A DNA stretch of 64,000 nt from PCRC01 sp040384665 (GTDB lineage: Bacteria > Pseudomonadota > Gammaproteobacteria > Burkholderiales > Burkholderiaceae_C), in NCBI GenBank assembly GCA_040384665.1, contig JAZKIY010000010.1, positions 1 to 64,000 on the forward strand, written 5' to 3'. The notes below the pieces were generated by a model. It was not told the DNA's origin and ran no database searches. It was given only the letters and a program-made list of their open reading frames with translations. Position numbers and translations under genes: made by a program. Each line of letters opens with the position of its first letter. Position 1 is the first letter of the stretch. Below, one piece after another: positions 1 to 7,632 of this stretch.

Positions 1-53
1 CGGCTGAGTTGCTGGCCAAACCGGAGCTGTTGGCGCAGCATCTCGGCGTTTGA
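1..53 (+). CDS. C-terminal fragment of an unidentified protein
   Basis: An open frame (codons beginning at base 3) runs in from the left edge and stops at TGA 51-53. It encodes the tail AELLAKPELLAQHLGV. The rhythm resembles the last residues of branched-chain amino-acid/urea ABC transporter ATPases (LivF type), but sixteen residues cannot establish the family. No start lies in the window. The 150 bases between this stop and the next start carry no other gene that I can support. Confidence 0.35.
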   Translation, partial: AELLAKPELLAQHLGV

Positions 54-202
54 GGTGGATTCATGATGGCATCCCCGTTTGACTTGCTTGCACACCGCAG
101 AGTAAGCTGGCACACACGCTGAAAGGACACCGCCAAGCCACGGGGTTTCCCATGTTGACCGCTACCGGCCGTGCACACCTGCCCCAAGGACACGAGGAGA
201 CC

Positions 203-1327
203 ATGAAATTGCCCTCTGCCACCCCCAGCGGTCCTGTGCGCCAATTGTTGACGGCCTTCGGGCATCTGGCCGACCGGTTTGCCTACCCCCTGCGCACCTC
301 ACACTATGTCGAACTGGTCAACCCGCTGTGGGCCACCCACGCGATGCAGGCGCGGGTGGAGAAGGTCTGGGACGAGACCAAAGACGCCCGCACTCTGACG
401 CTCAAACCCGGCCTGAACTGGCGTGGCTTTCGGGCCGGCCAACACCTGCGGCTGGGCATCCCCATCGGCGGCAAACACTACACCCGCACCTACACCATCT
501 CCTCGCCGCCCGAGCGCGAAGACGGCTGTTTCACCATCACCACCAAAGCGATTCTGGGTGGCACGGTCTCGCACCACATCGTGCGCAAGATCAAGGTCGG
601 CGACTACCTGCCGATTGGCCTGCCACAAGGCGATTTTTATTTGCCCGACGCCCAGCCGGTGCTGCCGCTGTTCATCACCGCCGGCAGCGGCATCACGCCG
701 GCCATGAGCATGTTGCGCAGCCTGATCGCGCAGGAGCGGCTGGTGGACACGGTACACATCCACTATTCGCCGCACGAATTCGACGTGATCTTTGGCAAGG
801 AGCTGCAGCAGATGGGGCGCGACCACCCGCGTTACCAACTGCACCCGGTCTACACCCATGAATACGGTGAACTGAAGCAGACCAAGGGCTACTTCAACGA
901 GGAACAGCTCAACCGCCTGTGCCCCGACTGGCGCGAGCGCGAGGTCTATGCCTGCGGCCCGCAGCCGCTGCTGGCGGCGCTGGAAAAACACTGGGAGCAG
1001 GCCGGCCTGAGCCGCCACCTGCATGTGGAGCGTTTTCGCGCCGCCTATGCCGACATTCCGGTTGATGCCATTGGTGGGCGGGTGCGTTTTGCCAAGAGCC
1101 AGCTCGACGCCCAGGCCGACCACCAGACCCCGCTGCTGCGGGTGGCCGAGATCGCCGGCATGAACCCGCCGCACGGTTGCCGCATGGGCATCTGCCACAC
1201 CTGCAACACCACCCTGCTTTCGGGCTGCGTGCGCGACCTGCGCACCGGCAAGCTGCTCAACGAGGCTGGCAGCATTGTGCAAACCTGCATCTGCGCCACC
1301 GCCGGCGATTGCGAACTGGACCTGTGA
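203..1327 (+). CDS. Ferredoxin/flavodoxin-type reductase with C-terminal 2Fe-2S domain (desaturase electron donor)
   Basis: A 374-residue NAD(P)H-dependent flavin reductase fused to a plant-type 2Fe-2S ferredoxin domain. The FAD-binding signature TRTYTISSPP and the nucleotide-binding ITAGSGITPAMSM and ACGPQPLL motifs are visible. The C-terminus carries the cluster cysteines CRMGICHTC and a later QTCIC. The start at 203 is preferred over an in-frame one at 152 because a GAGGAG ribosome-binding site lies just upstream. Its stop overlaps the start of the next gene, a fatty-acid desaturase. Such reductase/desaturase pairs are known, for example in mycobacteria, so I infer that it supplies electrons to that desaturase at the inner membrane. 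Confidence 0.88.
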   Translation: MKLPSATPSGPVRQLLTAFGHLADRFAYPLRTSHYVELVNPLWATHAMQARVEKVWDETKDARTLTLKPGLNWRGFRAGQHLRLGIPIGGKHYTRTYTISSPPEREDGCFTITTKAILGGTVSHHIVRKIKVGDYLPIGLPQGDFYLPDAQPVLPLFITAGSGITPAMSMLRSLIAQERLVDTVHIHYSPHEFDVIFGKELQQMGRDHPRYQLHPVYTHEYGELKQTKGYFNEEQLNRLCPDWREREVYACGPQPLLAALEKHWEQAGLSRHLHVERFRAAYADIPVDAIGGRVRFAKSQLDAQADHQTPLLRVAEIAGMNPPHGCRMGICHTCNTTLLSGCVRDLRTGKLLNEAGSIVQTCICATAGDCELDL

Positions 1328-2514
1328 TGACCCCAACCGCCACCCGCCTCCCAGTCAACCTGACCGACGCCCAGATTCTCGAGTTCGGCCGCGAACTCGA
1401 CGCCATGCGCGACGAGGTGCTGGACTCGCGCGGCGCGCGCGACCGCGCCTACATCCTCAAGGTCATCAAGACCCAGCGCAGCATGGCCCTGGGCGGGCGC
1501 ATCGCCATCCTGGCCAGCATGCTGTGCCTGCCGGGCTGGGAGCATGCGCTGGCCGGTGTCGGCTGGTTCTGGACGCTGCTGGCGGTGGGCACGCTCAGCC
1601 TGGGTCTGGCCAAAATTCTGGAAAACATGGAGATTGCCCACAACGTGCTGCACGCCCAGTGGGACTGGATGAAGGACGCCACCATCCAATCCAACACCTG
1701 GGAGTGGGACAACGTCTGCCCGTCCGACCAGTGGATGAGTTCGCACAACGTCAAGCACCACACCTGGACCAATGTGCTGGGCAAGGACCCCGACGTGGGC
1801 TACGGCCTGCTGCGCATGTCGGCCGCCCAGCGCTGGAAACCCTTCTACCTCGGCCAGCCCCTCTACGCGCTGCTGCTGGCGCTGCTGTTTGAGTGGGGCA
1901 TTGCCATTCAGGAGCTGGAGCTGGGCCGGTTGTTCAGCGGCCGCATGAAGATGGACCAGGTTCGCCCGCAGTTACAGCGCACCGGCAAGAAGATGCTGGG
2001 CCAGATCATGAAGGACTACCTGCTCTGGCCGCTGCTGGCGGTGGTGCTGGCGCTGCCCTTCGTTTTTGCCGGCAATGGGCCACCGCTGCTGTCGGTCTTC
2101 CTGTGGGTGTTTGGCGCCAACGCCGTGGCCAACCTGATGCGCAACCTGTGGACCTACATGATCATCTTTTGCGGCCACTTCCCGGCCGACGTGTACGTGT
2201 TCACCAAGCAGCAGGTGGAAAACGAAACCCGCGCCCACTGGTATGTGCGCCAGATGCTGGGCTCGTGCAACATCAAGGGCGGCAAGCTGTTCGACATACT
2301 GTCGGGCAACCTGTCGCACCAGATCGAGCACCACCTCTTCCCCGACCTGCCCAGCAACCGTTACCCCGAACTCGCCCCCCGCGTGCGCGCCCTGGCCGAC
2401 CGCTACAACCTGCCCTACAACGTGGGCTCGTTGTCACGGCAGTTTGGCACCACGGTGCTGAAAATTTTGCGGCTGTCGTTCCCCGGCGGGGCTGTGCGGG
2501 GGTCTCTGGCCTGA
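1327..2514 (+). CDS. Membrane fatty acid desaturase
   Basis: A 395-residue integral-membrane di-iron desaturase that would introduce a double bond into acyl chains. The three histidine boxes are present: HNVLH, SSHNVKHH and HQIEHHLFPDLP. Hydrophobic spans lie around residues 57-100 and 230-275. The ATG overlaps the TGA of the upstream reductase (1325-1327 against 1327-1329), indicating translational coupling. An in-frame upstream start at 1177 would overlap the reductase by 150 bases and is rejected. Regiospecificity and the form of the substrate (acyl-CoA, acyl-ACP or phospholipid) cannot be read from sequence. A repeat copy follows directly after the stop. Confidence 0.9.
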   Translation: MTPTATRLPVNLTDAQILEFGRELDAMRDEVLDSRGARDRAYILKVIKTQRSMALGGRIAILASMLCLPGWEHALAGVGWFWTLLAVGTLSLGLAKILENMEIAHNVLHAQWDWMKDATIQSNTWEWDNVCPSDQWMSSHNVKHHTWTNVLGKDPDVGYGLLRMSAAQRWKPFYLGQPLYALLLALLFEWGIAIQELELGRLFSGRMKMDQVRPQLQRTGKKMLGQIMKDYLLWPLLAVVLALPFVFAGNGPPLLSVFLWVFGANAVANLMRNLWTYMIIFCGHFPADVYVFTKQQVENETRAHWYVRQMLGSCNIKGGKLFDILSGNLSHQIEHHLFPDLPSNRYPELAPRVRALADRYNLPYNVGSLSRQFGTTVLKILRLSFPGGAVRGSLA

Positions 2515-2517
2515 AGG

Positions 2518-2585
2518 TTTGCTACTTAATTCATAGCTTAACAACAAGCCTGCAATAGGGCTGGTGGCCATTTTTGCTTTAAATC
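2518..2585 (-). repeat. Dispersed repeat copy A
   Basis: A copy of the window's dispersed repeat in the reverse orientation. Read on the minus strand it gives ATTTAAAGCAAAAATGGCC, then AGCCCTATTG, AAGCTATGAATT and AGTAGCAAA. These blocks recur in the same order in the copies at 17616, 32374, 49281 and 55757. It lies between the desaturase stop and a terminator-like hairpin. Confidence 0.65.
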
Positions 2586-2609
2586 CGGTCACAACAGCCC
2601 AATGATGGC

Positions 2610-2636
2610 CTGGAAGGCCCCGGGAGGGCCTTCCAG
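2610..2636. terminator. Terminator-like hairpin between convergent genes
   Basis: A perfect 11-bp inverted repeat, CTGGAAGGCCC / GGGCCTTCCAG, with a 5-base loop. It is placed exactly between the convergent desaturase and FccB-type genes. There is no clear U-tract on either side, so intrinsic termination is inferred from position and stem strength. Confidence 0.6.
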
Positions 2637-2642
2637 CGCGCC

Positions 2643-3920
2643 TCAGGCCAAGGTATCGGCCCAGATGTTCTGCGCCCAGTTCAGGGCGTAAACACCTTCC
2701 AGCTCGGTCGGGCCGGGCGACACACCACCAGAGCCGGCCACGGTCTTGAAGGTTTTTTCCGCCGCCACGTACTCGTGCACCGAGGCGACGTGGATCACCT
2801 GCTTGTCGTCGATGAAGCTGTAGCAGGTGTTGTTGAGCATGGGCCTGGCAATCAGCTCCAGCCCCAACAACTCGGCCACCACGGCGGCAGCGGCCACCTT
2901 GGCCTGGGAGTTGGCCATGTGGCCGGACTTGGGCATCAGTGGCGCGAGCTGGATCGAATCACCCACCACGTGGATGTCCTTGGCCGCAGTGGACTCGAAG
3001 GTCTGGTAGTTGACACCGCACCAGCGGCCGTTGGCATTGGCCAGGCCGGTCTTGACGGCAATCGCCCCGGCCCGCATGGGCGGCAGGATGTTGACCACAT
3101 CGGCCTTGACGTCGGGCTGCACCTCAAAGCGGATCACGCCGGCGGCAGCGTCCACGCCGGTGGTCTTGTGCTGGCCGCGGTACTCAACAATGCCTTTGTA
3201 CTGTTCGGCCCAGACCTTCTTGAACAGCGCGCCCTTGGAGGTGACGTCCTGGTTGGCGTCGAGCACCAGCACCTTGGACTTGGGCTTGGCCTGCTTGAAG
3301 TAGCTGGCCACCTGGCAGGCCCGCTCGTAGGGGCCGGGCGGGCAGCGGTACGGCGCTTCGGGGATGGTGAGGGCGTAGACGCCACCGTCGGGCATGGCTT
3401 CGAGCTGCTTGCGCAGCGCCAGCGTTTCAGGGCCGGCCTTCCAGGCCTGCAGCACCTGGCCGTCGGCATGGGCTTTTTGCAGGCCTTCGACCTGGTCCCA
3501 CATCAGGTCGATGCCGGGGGACAGGATGAGTTTGTCGTAGGCAATGGTCTCGCCGCTGGCCAGCGTGGCGGTCTTGGCCTGGGCGTCGATGCTGGCCACA
3601 AAGCCATTGACGCGCTTGACGCCATGGCGCTGCTCCAGGCCGCTGTAGGGGCTGGTGATGTCGCCCAGTGTTTTGCTGCCACCCAGCACGAGGTTGGACA
3701 GCGGGCACGACACGAAGCTGCTGTTGGGTTCGACCAGCACCACGTCGAGCCGGTAATCGGACAGCAACCGGACGTACTTGGCGGCGGTGGCGCCACCGAA
3801 GCCGCCGCCGACCACCAGCACCCGGGCCTTGGCCGGTGTGCCACCGGTGCTGACGCACCCAACCAGCCCGCCCAGGGCACCTGCCGCCACGGCGGCGGAT
3901 ACAAAACTGCGTCTTTTCAT
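2643..3920 (-). CDS. fccB: Flavocytochrome c sulfide dehydrogenase flavoprotein subunit (FccB/SoxF)
   Basis: A 425-residue exported FAD protein that oxidises sulfide and passes electrons to a c-type cytochrome. The N-terminus KRRSF followed by a hydrophobic stretch is a twin-arginine signal. A lipobox-like VGC also occurs at residues 20-22. The FAD-binding VVGGGFGG (residues 36-43), the cysteine context FVSCPLSN and a late THVVGD-like segment (HVVGDSI) fit the FccB/SoxF family. An AGGTGA ribosome-binding site precedes the start. It lies 21 bases downstream of a class I cytochrome, the expected electron-accepting partner, in the same run as soxY and soxZ. SoxF is an equally fair name. Confidence 0.9.
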   Translation of the reverse strand: MKRRSFVSAAVAAGALGGLVGCVSTGGTPAKARVLVVGGGFGGATAAKYVRLLSDYRLDVVLVEPNSSFVSCPLSNLVLGGSKTLGDITSPYSGLEQRHGVKRVNGFVASIDAQAKTATLASGETIAYDKLILSPGIDLMWDQVEGLQKAHADGQVLQAWKAGPETLALRKQLEAMPDGGVYALTIPEAPYRCPPGPYERACQVASYFKQAKPKSKVLVLDANQDVTSKGALFKKVWAEQYKGIVEYRGQHKTTGVDAAAGVIRFEVQPDVKADVVNILPPMRAGAIAVKTGLANANGRWCGVNYQTFESTAAKDIHVVGDSIQLAPLMPKSGHMANSQAKVAAAAVVAELLGLELIARPMLNNTCYSFIDDKQVIHVASVHEYVAAEKTFKTVAGSGGVSPGPTELEGVYALNWAQNIWADTLA

Positions 3921-3941
3921 AGGGTCACCTGGTTCCTGGCG

Positions 3942-4259
3942 TTAGCGTTGGCTGGCAAAGTAGGCGGCGAGCTGGTCGATCTGCTCGTCGGTGTAGCCCT
4001 TGGCCAGCTGGTGCATCACCGTGGCCGGACGTTGGCCGGTCTTGAAGGCCTTCATCTGCTGCGAGAGGTAGTCCTGTTTCAGGCCCGCGATGGACACCAC
4101 CGCCGAGCCGCTGACGGCCTGGCCATTGGTGCCATGGCAGTTGGCACAGGTCGCGGCCAGCGCGCGTATTTCCAGCGGCGCAGCCGTCTGCGCGCAGGTT
4201 GCCTGGGCAGCCAGCAAGGCGGCTGCGGTCAGGCTGGCTTTCAGCCAGGTGGTTGTCAT
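3942..4259 (-). CDS. Periplasmic c-type cytochrome, FccA/SoxE-like
   Basis: A 105-residue monoheme class I cytochrome. It has a Sec signal of about 23 residues (ending ATCAQT), a single heme site CANCH at residues 38-42 and a probable axial Met82 in ATVMHQ. It sits just upstream of the FccB-type flavoprotein in one transcription unit, so I infer that it is the heme subunit or electron acceptor of sulfide oxidation. FccA of flavocytochrome c is often diheme; this one has a single CxxCH. Confidence 0.85.
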   Translation of the reverse strand: MTTTWLKASLTAAALLAAQATCAQTAAPLEIRALAATCANCHGTNGQAVSGSAVVSIAGLKQDYLSQQMKAFKTGQRPATVMHQLAKGYTDEQIDQLAAYFASQR

Positions 4260-4351
4260 GGAGGTCTCCGCTCAGTGGGTCAAGCTCTGGAATGTAGCGC
4301 CTTACCCGCCCCGGAAACAACCCCTCAAAAATGCATAAGCTTATGGCGGCG

Positions 4352-4663
4352 TCAGGCCACGGTCGCCTCGTCGGTGCGGGTGTCGCCCCGGTTGTCTTTC
4401 CAGCTGATGGTGACCTTGTCGCCCGCCTTGGCGTTCTTCACAATGAACTGCATGAAGGGGTTTTTGGAGACCGCTGGCCCCCATTGCGCGGTCAGCACCG
4501 TCTTGCCGTTGTGGGTGGCACTGACCTCCTGGATGTACCAGGCCGGCACGGTTTTGCCAGCGGCGTCCTTGCGCTGGCCGGACTCCATCTCGTGGCCCAT
4601 CAGGGCGCGCACGGTGGCGTTGTTGCCCATGAGCTGGGCGCGGATGCGGATCGGGTCTGCCAT
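4352..4663 (-). CDS. soxZ: Thiosulfate oxidation carrier subunit SoxZ
   Basis: A 103-residue cytoplasmic-looking protein with no signal peptide; SoxZ is normally exported with SoxY as a complex. The sequence IRIRAQL...ALMGHEMESGQRKD and the closing WKDNRGDTRTDEATV pattern match SoxZ, and the length is typical. It follows soxY by 17 bases in the usual soxYZ order. SoxYZ carries sulfur intermediates covalently on the SoxY C-terminal cysteine. An AGAGG ribosome-binding site precedes the ATG. Confidence 0.93.
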   Translation of the reverse strand: MADPIRIRAQLMGNNATVRALMGHEMESGQRKDAAGKTVPAWYIQEVSATHNGKTVLTAQWGPAVSKNPFMQFIVKNAKAGDKVTISWKDNRGDTRTDEATVA

Positions 4664-4680
4664 GGTTGCCTCTGCTCTGT

Positions 4681-5139
4681 TCAGTTGCCGCAGCCACCTT
4701 GGGTGACCTGGATGTCTTTGCGGGCAAACAACGCCCGGCCGTCGTTCATCAGCGCCACCGCGTACACGGCCGACGACTCGTTCATCTTGGCGCGGAGCAT
4801 GAAGCTCGGCTCGATGTCCGGTCCCACCTCGACCAACGCCACCAGCGCGGCTGGGTTCTTGTCCACCAGCACCAGCAGGCGCTTCACGCCGGACAAGGTG
4901 GTGGCGACCGACAAGGCCACCTGCGCGCCGTTCTCGGCGATGTCGGGGCCTTGCAGGGTGATGTCCTTGCTTTCGGTCGGCAGGTTGCTGCCCAGGGCCT
5001 TCAGCGCGGCGTCCCAGCCTTTGGCCTCGAAGGCGCGGTTGTTGTAGGCCGCCAGGGCCTGGCCAGGGAACAGCCCCGTGCCGGCCAGCAACCCGGCGAC
5101 CAGCAGGCCCTGTTTCAGCGTGTCACGGCGGGTGGGCAT
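4681..5139 (-). CDS. soxY: Thiosulfate oxidation carrier protein SoxY
   Basis: A 152-residue sulfur-carrier protein. The N-terminus PTRRDTLKQG plus a hydrophobic segment ending GQALA is a twin-arginine signal. The C-terminus ends QGGCGN; the GGCG tail carries the substrate-binding cysteine, and the final residue here is Asn rather than the common Gly. The start at 5139 is chosen over an in-frame ATG at 5169 because a strong AAGGAG lies just upstream of it and the Tat motif then falls at the N-terminus. It is followed by soxZ. The other core genes (soxXA, soxB, soxCD) are not in this window. Confidence 0.92.
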   Translation of the reverse strand: MPTRRDTLKQGLLVAGLLAGTGLFPGQALAAYNNRAFEAKGWDAALKALGSNLPTESKDITLQGPDIAENGAQVALSVATTLSGVKRLLVLVDKNPAALVALVEVGPDIEPSFMLRAKMNESSAVYAVALMNDGRALFARKDIQVTQGGCGN

Positions 5140-5178
5140 GGGCCATCTCCTTGTGGGTGTCGAATTCACATGTCGCCT

Positions 5179-5751
5179 TCAAATGTCACCTTTAGAGGCA
5201 CGCTCCATCATCATGAACAGCGTGTCCCGAACGGCCGTGGCTTCGTCTTTCAGGCCCGGCGGCAAGGCGCGCCCCAGCTTGAGCATCAGGTCCATGTTCA
5301 GGGTGTAAAGCCACAGGCCGTCGGCCTGTTCCACCAGCGTGATGCGGCAGGGCAGAAAGGCCGCCATGTGCGGGCTGAAGTCCACCATGGCGCGCGCGGT
5401 GGTGGGGTTGCAGAACGAGTAGACCTTGAGCAGTTTTTGCGGCTGGCCGGTGCGCGCCTCCAGCTCTTTGGAGAGCGGCAGCTGGCCCACGTCTTTCATG
5501 TTCCGCTCCGACGCCACCTGCAGCAGGATCTGCTCCACGTCGTTCGCGGTCACGCCCGGTTGCACCTTGCGCTCCCAGGTGGCGGCCACCGCCACGTCAC
5601 CGCCGCTGGTCACCCAGCGTTGCCACACCTCGGTGGCCACGGTGCCCGCGCCGCTTTGCGTCTTGCCCAGGGTGCTCACCACATCGCAGCCGGCCAGCAG
5701 GGCGAGCAGGGCCATTGCACTGCACAGAAAGAACGGCCGGCCTGCTGTCAT
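5179..5751 (-). CDS. DUF302 family lipoprotein
   Basis: A 190-residue protein with a type II signal peptide: a hydrophobic stretch, then LLAGC with Cys22 as the lipidation site. The core VYSFCNPTTARAMVDFSPHMAAFLPCRITLVEQADGLW-like region (residues about 110-155, two cysteines) matches DUF302, a small fold of unknown function often found near sulfur, redox or metal genes. It precedes soxY by 39 bases on the same strand, so it is probably the first gene of the sox/fcc unit. Its function is unknown. Confidence 0.75.
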   Translation of the reverse strand: MTAGRPFFLCSAMALLALLAGCDVVSTLGKTQSGAGTVATEVWQRWVTSGGDVAVAATWERKVQPGVTANDVEQILLQVASERNMKDVGQLPLSKELEARTGQPQKLLKVYSFCNPTTARAMVDFSPHMAAFLPCRITLVEQADGLWLYTLNMDLMLKLGRALPPGLKDEATAVRDTLFMMMERASKGDI

Positions 5752-5832
5752 GTCAATCCTTGGGCGTGTGGGGGCGTTGGGGCCGTGATCCTAACGGCTT
5801 TGGCGGGGCCCGCAGGCCCGTGCCCACAGAGC

Positions 5833-6390
5833 TCAGGCAACGAGGCGGGAATTTTTCGGCACGTGCGCCAGCAGAAACTCCATCTGGTCCGCCAGGATGC
5901 GGCGGTTGCGCAGAATAAAGTCTTCCCACAGGCTCGGCACATAGGGGGCGTAGAGCAGCGGCATGTTGGCCTGCTCTGGCGTGCGGTGGCTTTTGCGGTG
6001 GTTGCAGGCGCGGCAGGCGGTGACCACGTTCATCCAGGTGTCGATGCCGTTTTGCGCAAACGGGATGATGTGTTCGCGGGTCAGGTCTTCTTCGTGGAAA
6101 TGGTCGCCGCAATACGCGCAGATATTGCGGTCGCGGGCGAAGAGTTTGCTGTTGGTCAGGCCCGGCTTCAGGTTGAAGGGGTTGATGTTGGGCACGCCGC
6201 GGGTGCCGATGATGCTGTTGACGGTGATGATGGACTGCTGGCCGGTGATGGCGTTGTGACCGCCACGGAACACCGCGACTTCGCCACCCGACTCCCAGCG
6301 CACCTCGCCCGCCGCATAGTGGATGACGGCCTGCTCCAGCGTGATCCACGACTGGGGCAGCCCTTGGGCCGACAGCTTCAGAACCTTCAA
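5833..6390 (-). CDS. HNH endonuclease family protein
   Basis: A 185-residue protein with a zinc-bound HNH domain in its second half. CAYCG and later CRACN supply the metal-binding cysteines, while REHIIPF and the following NVVTACRACNHRK give the HNH core. It starts with TTG. This choice rests on a strong AAGGAGG ribosome-binding site seven bases upstream. Stand-alone HNH proteins of this type are widespread and mostly uncharacterised; the domain implies DNA cleavage. It is divergent from ribF and has no restriction or phage genes beside it. Confidence 0.82.
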   Translation of the reverse strand: MKVLKLSAQGLPQSWITLEQAVIHYAAGEVRWESGGEVAVFRGGHNAITGQQSIITVNSIIGTRGVPNINPFNLKPGLTNSKLFARDRNICAYCGDHFHEEDLTREHIIPFAQNGIDTWMNVVTACRACNHRKSHRTPEQANMPLLYAPYVPSLWEDFILRNRRILADQMEFLLAHVPKNSRLVA

Positions 6391-6503
6391 AACACGCCTC
6401 CTTCAACAGCAAAAAGCCACTTACTCGGATCGCAACGTCTCTCCGTCACAATATACCTTGTTTTCATGACAGATTGGCTTCATGCCCCCGACATATGGGC
6501 ATT

Positions 6504-6530
6504 GAGTGCTATCAAAAAGATACCAAAGCA
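6504..6530 (+). repeat. Partial dispersed repeat copy F
   Basis: The sequence GTGCTATCAAAAAGATACC followed by AAAGCA matches the right-hand half of the dispersed repeat (compare ATAGCTATTAAAAACATAGC at 55799). It abuts the ribF start codon, so it replaces the usual ribosome-binding-site region. It is short, which makes the assignment tentative. Confidence 0.4.
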
Positions 6531-7529
6531 ATGAAGATCTACCGTGGCTTCAACCTGCCAGGCGCAGGCTGTGCACTGACCATCGGCAACTTTGACGGTG
6601 TGCACCGTGGCCACCAGGCCATGCTGGCACTGCTGAACAACGAAGCCCGCCACCGCGGCGTGCCCAGCTGCGCCATGACCTTCGAGCCGCACCCGCGTGA
6701 CTACTTTGCCGCCGCCACTGGCAAGCCCGAACTGGCGCCGGCCCGCATTGCCACGCTGCGCGACAAGCTGCACGAGCTGGCGCAGTGCGGGGTGGACCAG
6801 TGCGTGGTGCTGCCGTTTGACGCCAGGCTGTCGGCCATGCCGCCGCAGGCTTTTATTGACGAGGTTCTGGTGCGCGGCCTGGGTGCCAAGTACGTGCTGG
6901 TGGGCGACGACTTTCGTTTTGGCGCCAAACGCGCCGGCGACTACGCCATGCTGGACGCCGCTGGGCAAATCGCCGGCTTTGATGTGGCGCGGATGAACAG
7001 TTATGAAGTCCATGGTTTAAGAGTCTCCAGCTCCGCCGTGCGCGAGGCGCTGACCGAAGGCCGTATGGACGACGCAGCGCGCCTGTTGGGCCGGCCCTAC
7101 AGCATCAGCGGCCATGTGGTGCACGGCCGCAAGCTGGGCCGCGACCTGGGCTTTCGCACGCTGAACCTGCGCTTTTCGCACTGGAAGCCGGCCGCCAGTG
7201 GCATTTTTGCGGTGCGGGTCTTTGGCCTGCGCGAACAGGCGCTGACAGGGGTGGCGAACCTGGGCATTCGCCCCTCGCTCGACCCGACCGACGTGAACGG
7301 TGGCCGGGTACTGCTGGAGACCCATTGCCTGGACTGGCCGGTCAGCCTGGGCGCCGAGGGGGGCTACGGTAAAATCATCCGTGTGGAACTGCTGCACAAA
7401 CTGCACGACGAATTGCGCTACGACGGTCTGGATGCCCTGAAAACCGGCATCGCCAAGGACTGCGCCGACGCGCGCGCCTGGTTTGCGGCGCACACGGCAT
7501 CGACAGCCGCACCGATTCCGCGAATTTGA
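6531..7529 (+). CDS. ribF: Bifunctional riboflavin kinase / FAD synthetase
   Basis: A 332-residue RibF that makes FMN from riboflavin and then FAD. The nucleotidyltransferase motif TIGNFDGVHRGH lies near residues 17-28, the mid-region VLVGDDFRFGAKRAGD is typical, and the C-terminal kinase part includes GRKLGRDLGFRTLNL and GVANLGIRPS. The start MKIYRGF is the family's normal N-terminus; no Shine-Dalgarno sequence is visible because a repeat fragment abuts it. ileS and lspA follow, a common proteobacterial order. Confidence 0.95.
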   Translation: MKIYRGFNLPGAGCALTIGNFDGVHRGHQAMLALLNNEARHRGVPSCAMTFEPHPRDYFAAATGKPELAPARIATLRDKLHELAQCGVDQCVVLPFDARLSAMPPQAFIDEVLVRGLGAKYVLVGDDFRFGAKRAGDYAMLDAAGQIAGFDVARMNSYEVHGLRVSSSAVREALTEGRMDDAARLLGRPYSISGHVVHGRKLGRDLGFRTLNLRFSHWKPAASGIFAVRVFGLREQALTGVANLGIRPSLDPTDVNGGRVLLETHCLDWPVSLGAEGGYGKIIRVELLHKLHDELRYDGLDALKTGIAKDCADARAWFAAHTASTAAPIPRI

Positions 7530-7632
7530 AGGGGCAGCGGGCCCTGCCCGCGCGCTGCCCCGCTCCAAACCTCCTCCCGCGCCGCGCACTGTGCTGCGCC
7601 GGCCCGCACCGAATCCAACGCACCGCCGAGCC

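Noticed and set aside
5833..6390. HNH gene as part of a restriction, CRISPR or mobile-intron system
   Set aside because: No methyltransferase, Cas gene, repeat array, reverse transcriptase or intron structure lies nearby; a stand-alone HNH protein is the simplest reading.
2775..6534. Long plus-strand frames (643 and 622 residues) opposite the sox/fcc genes and the HNH gene
   Set aside because: They mirror the codon bias of the real minus-strand genes and contain His/Gly/Gln-rich low-complexity sequence without domains.
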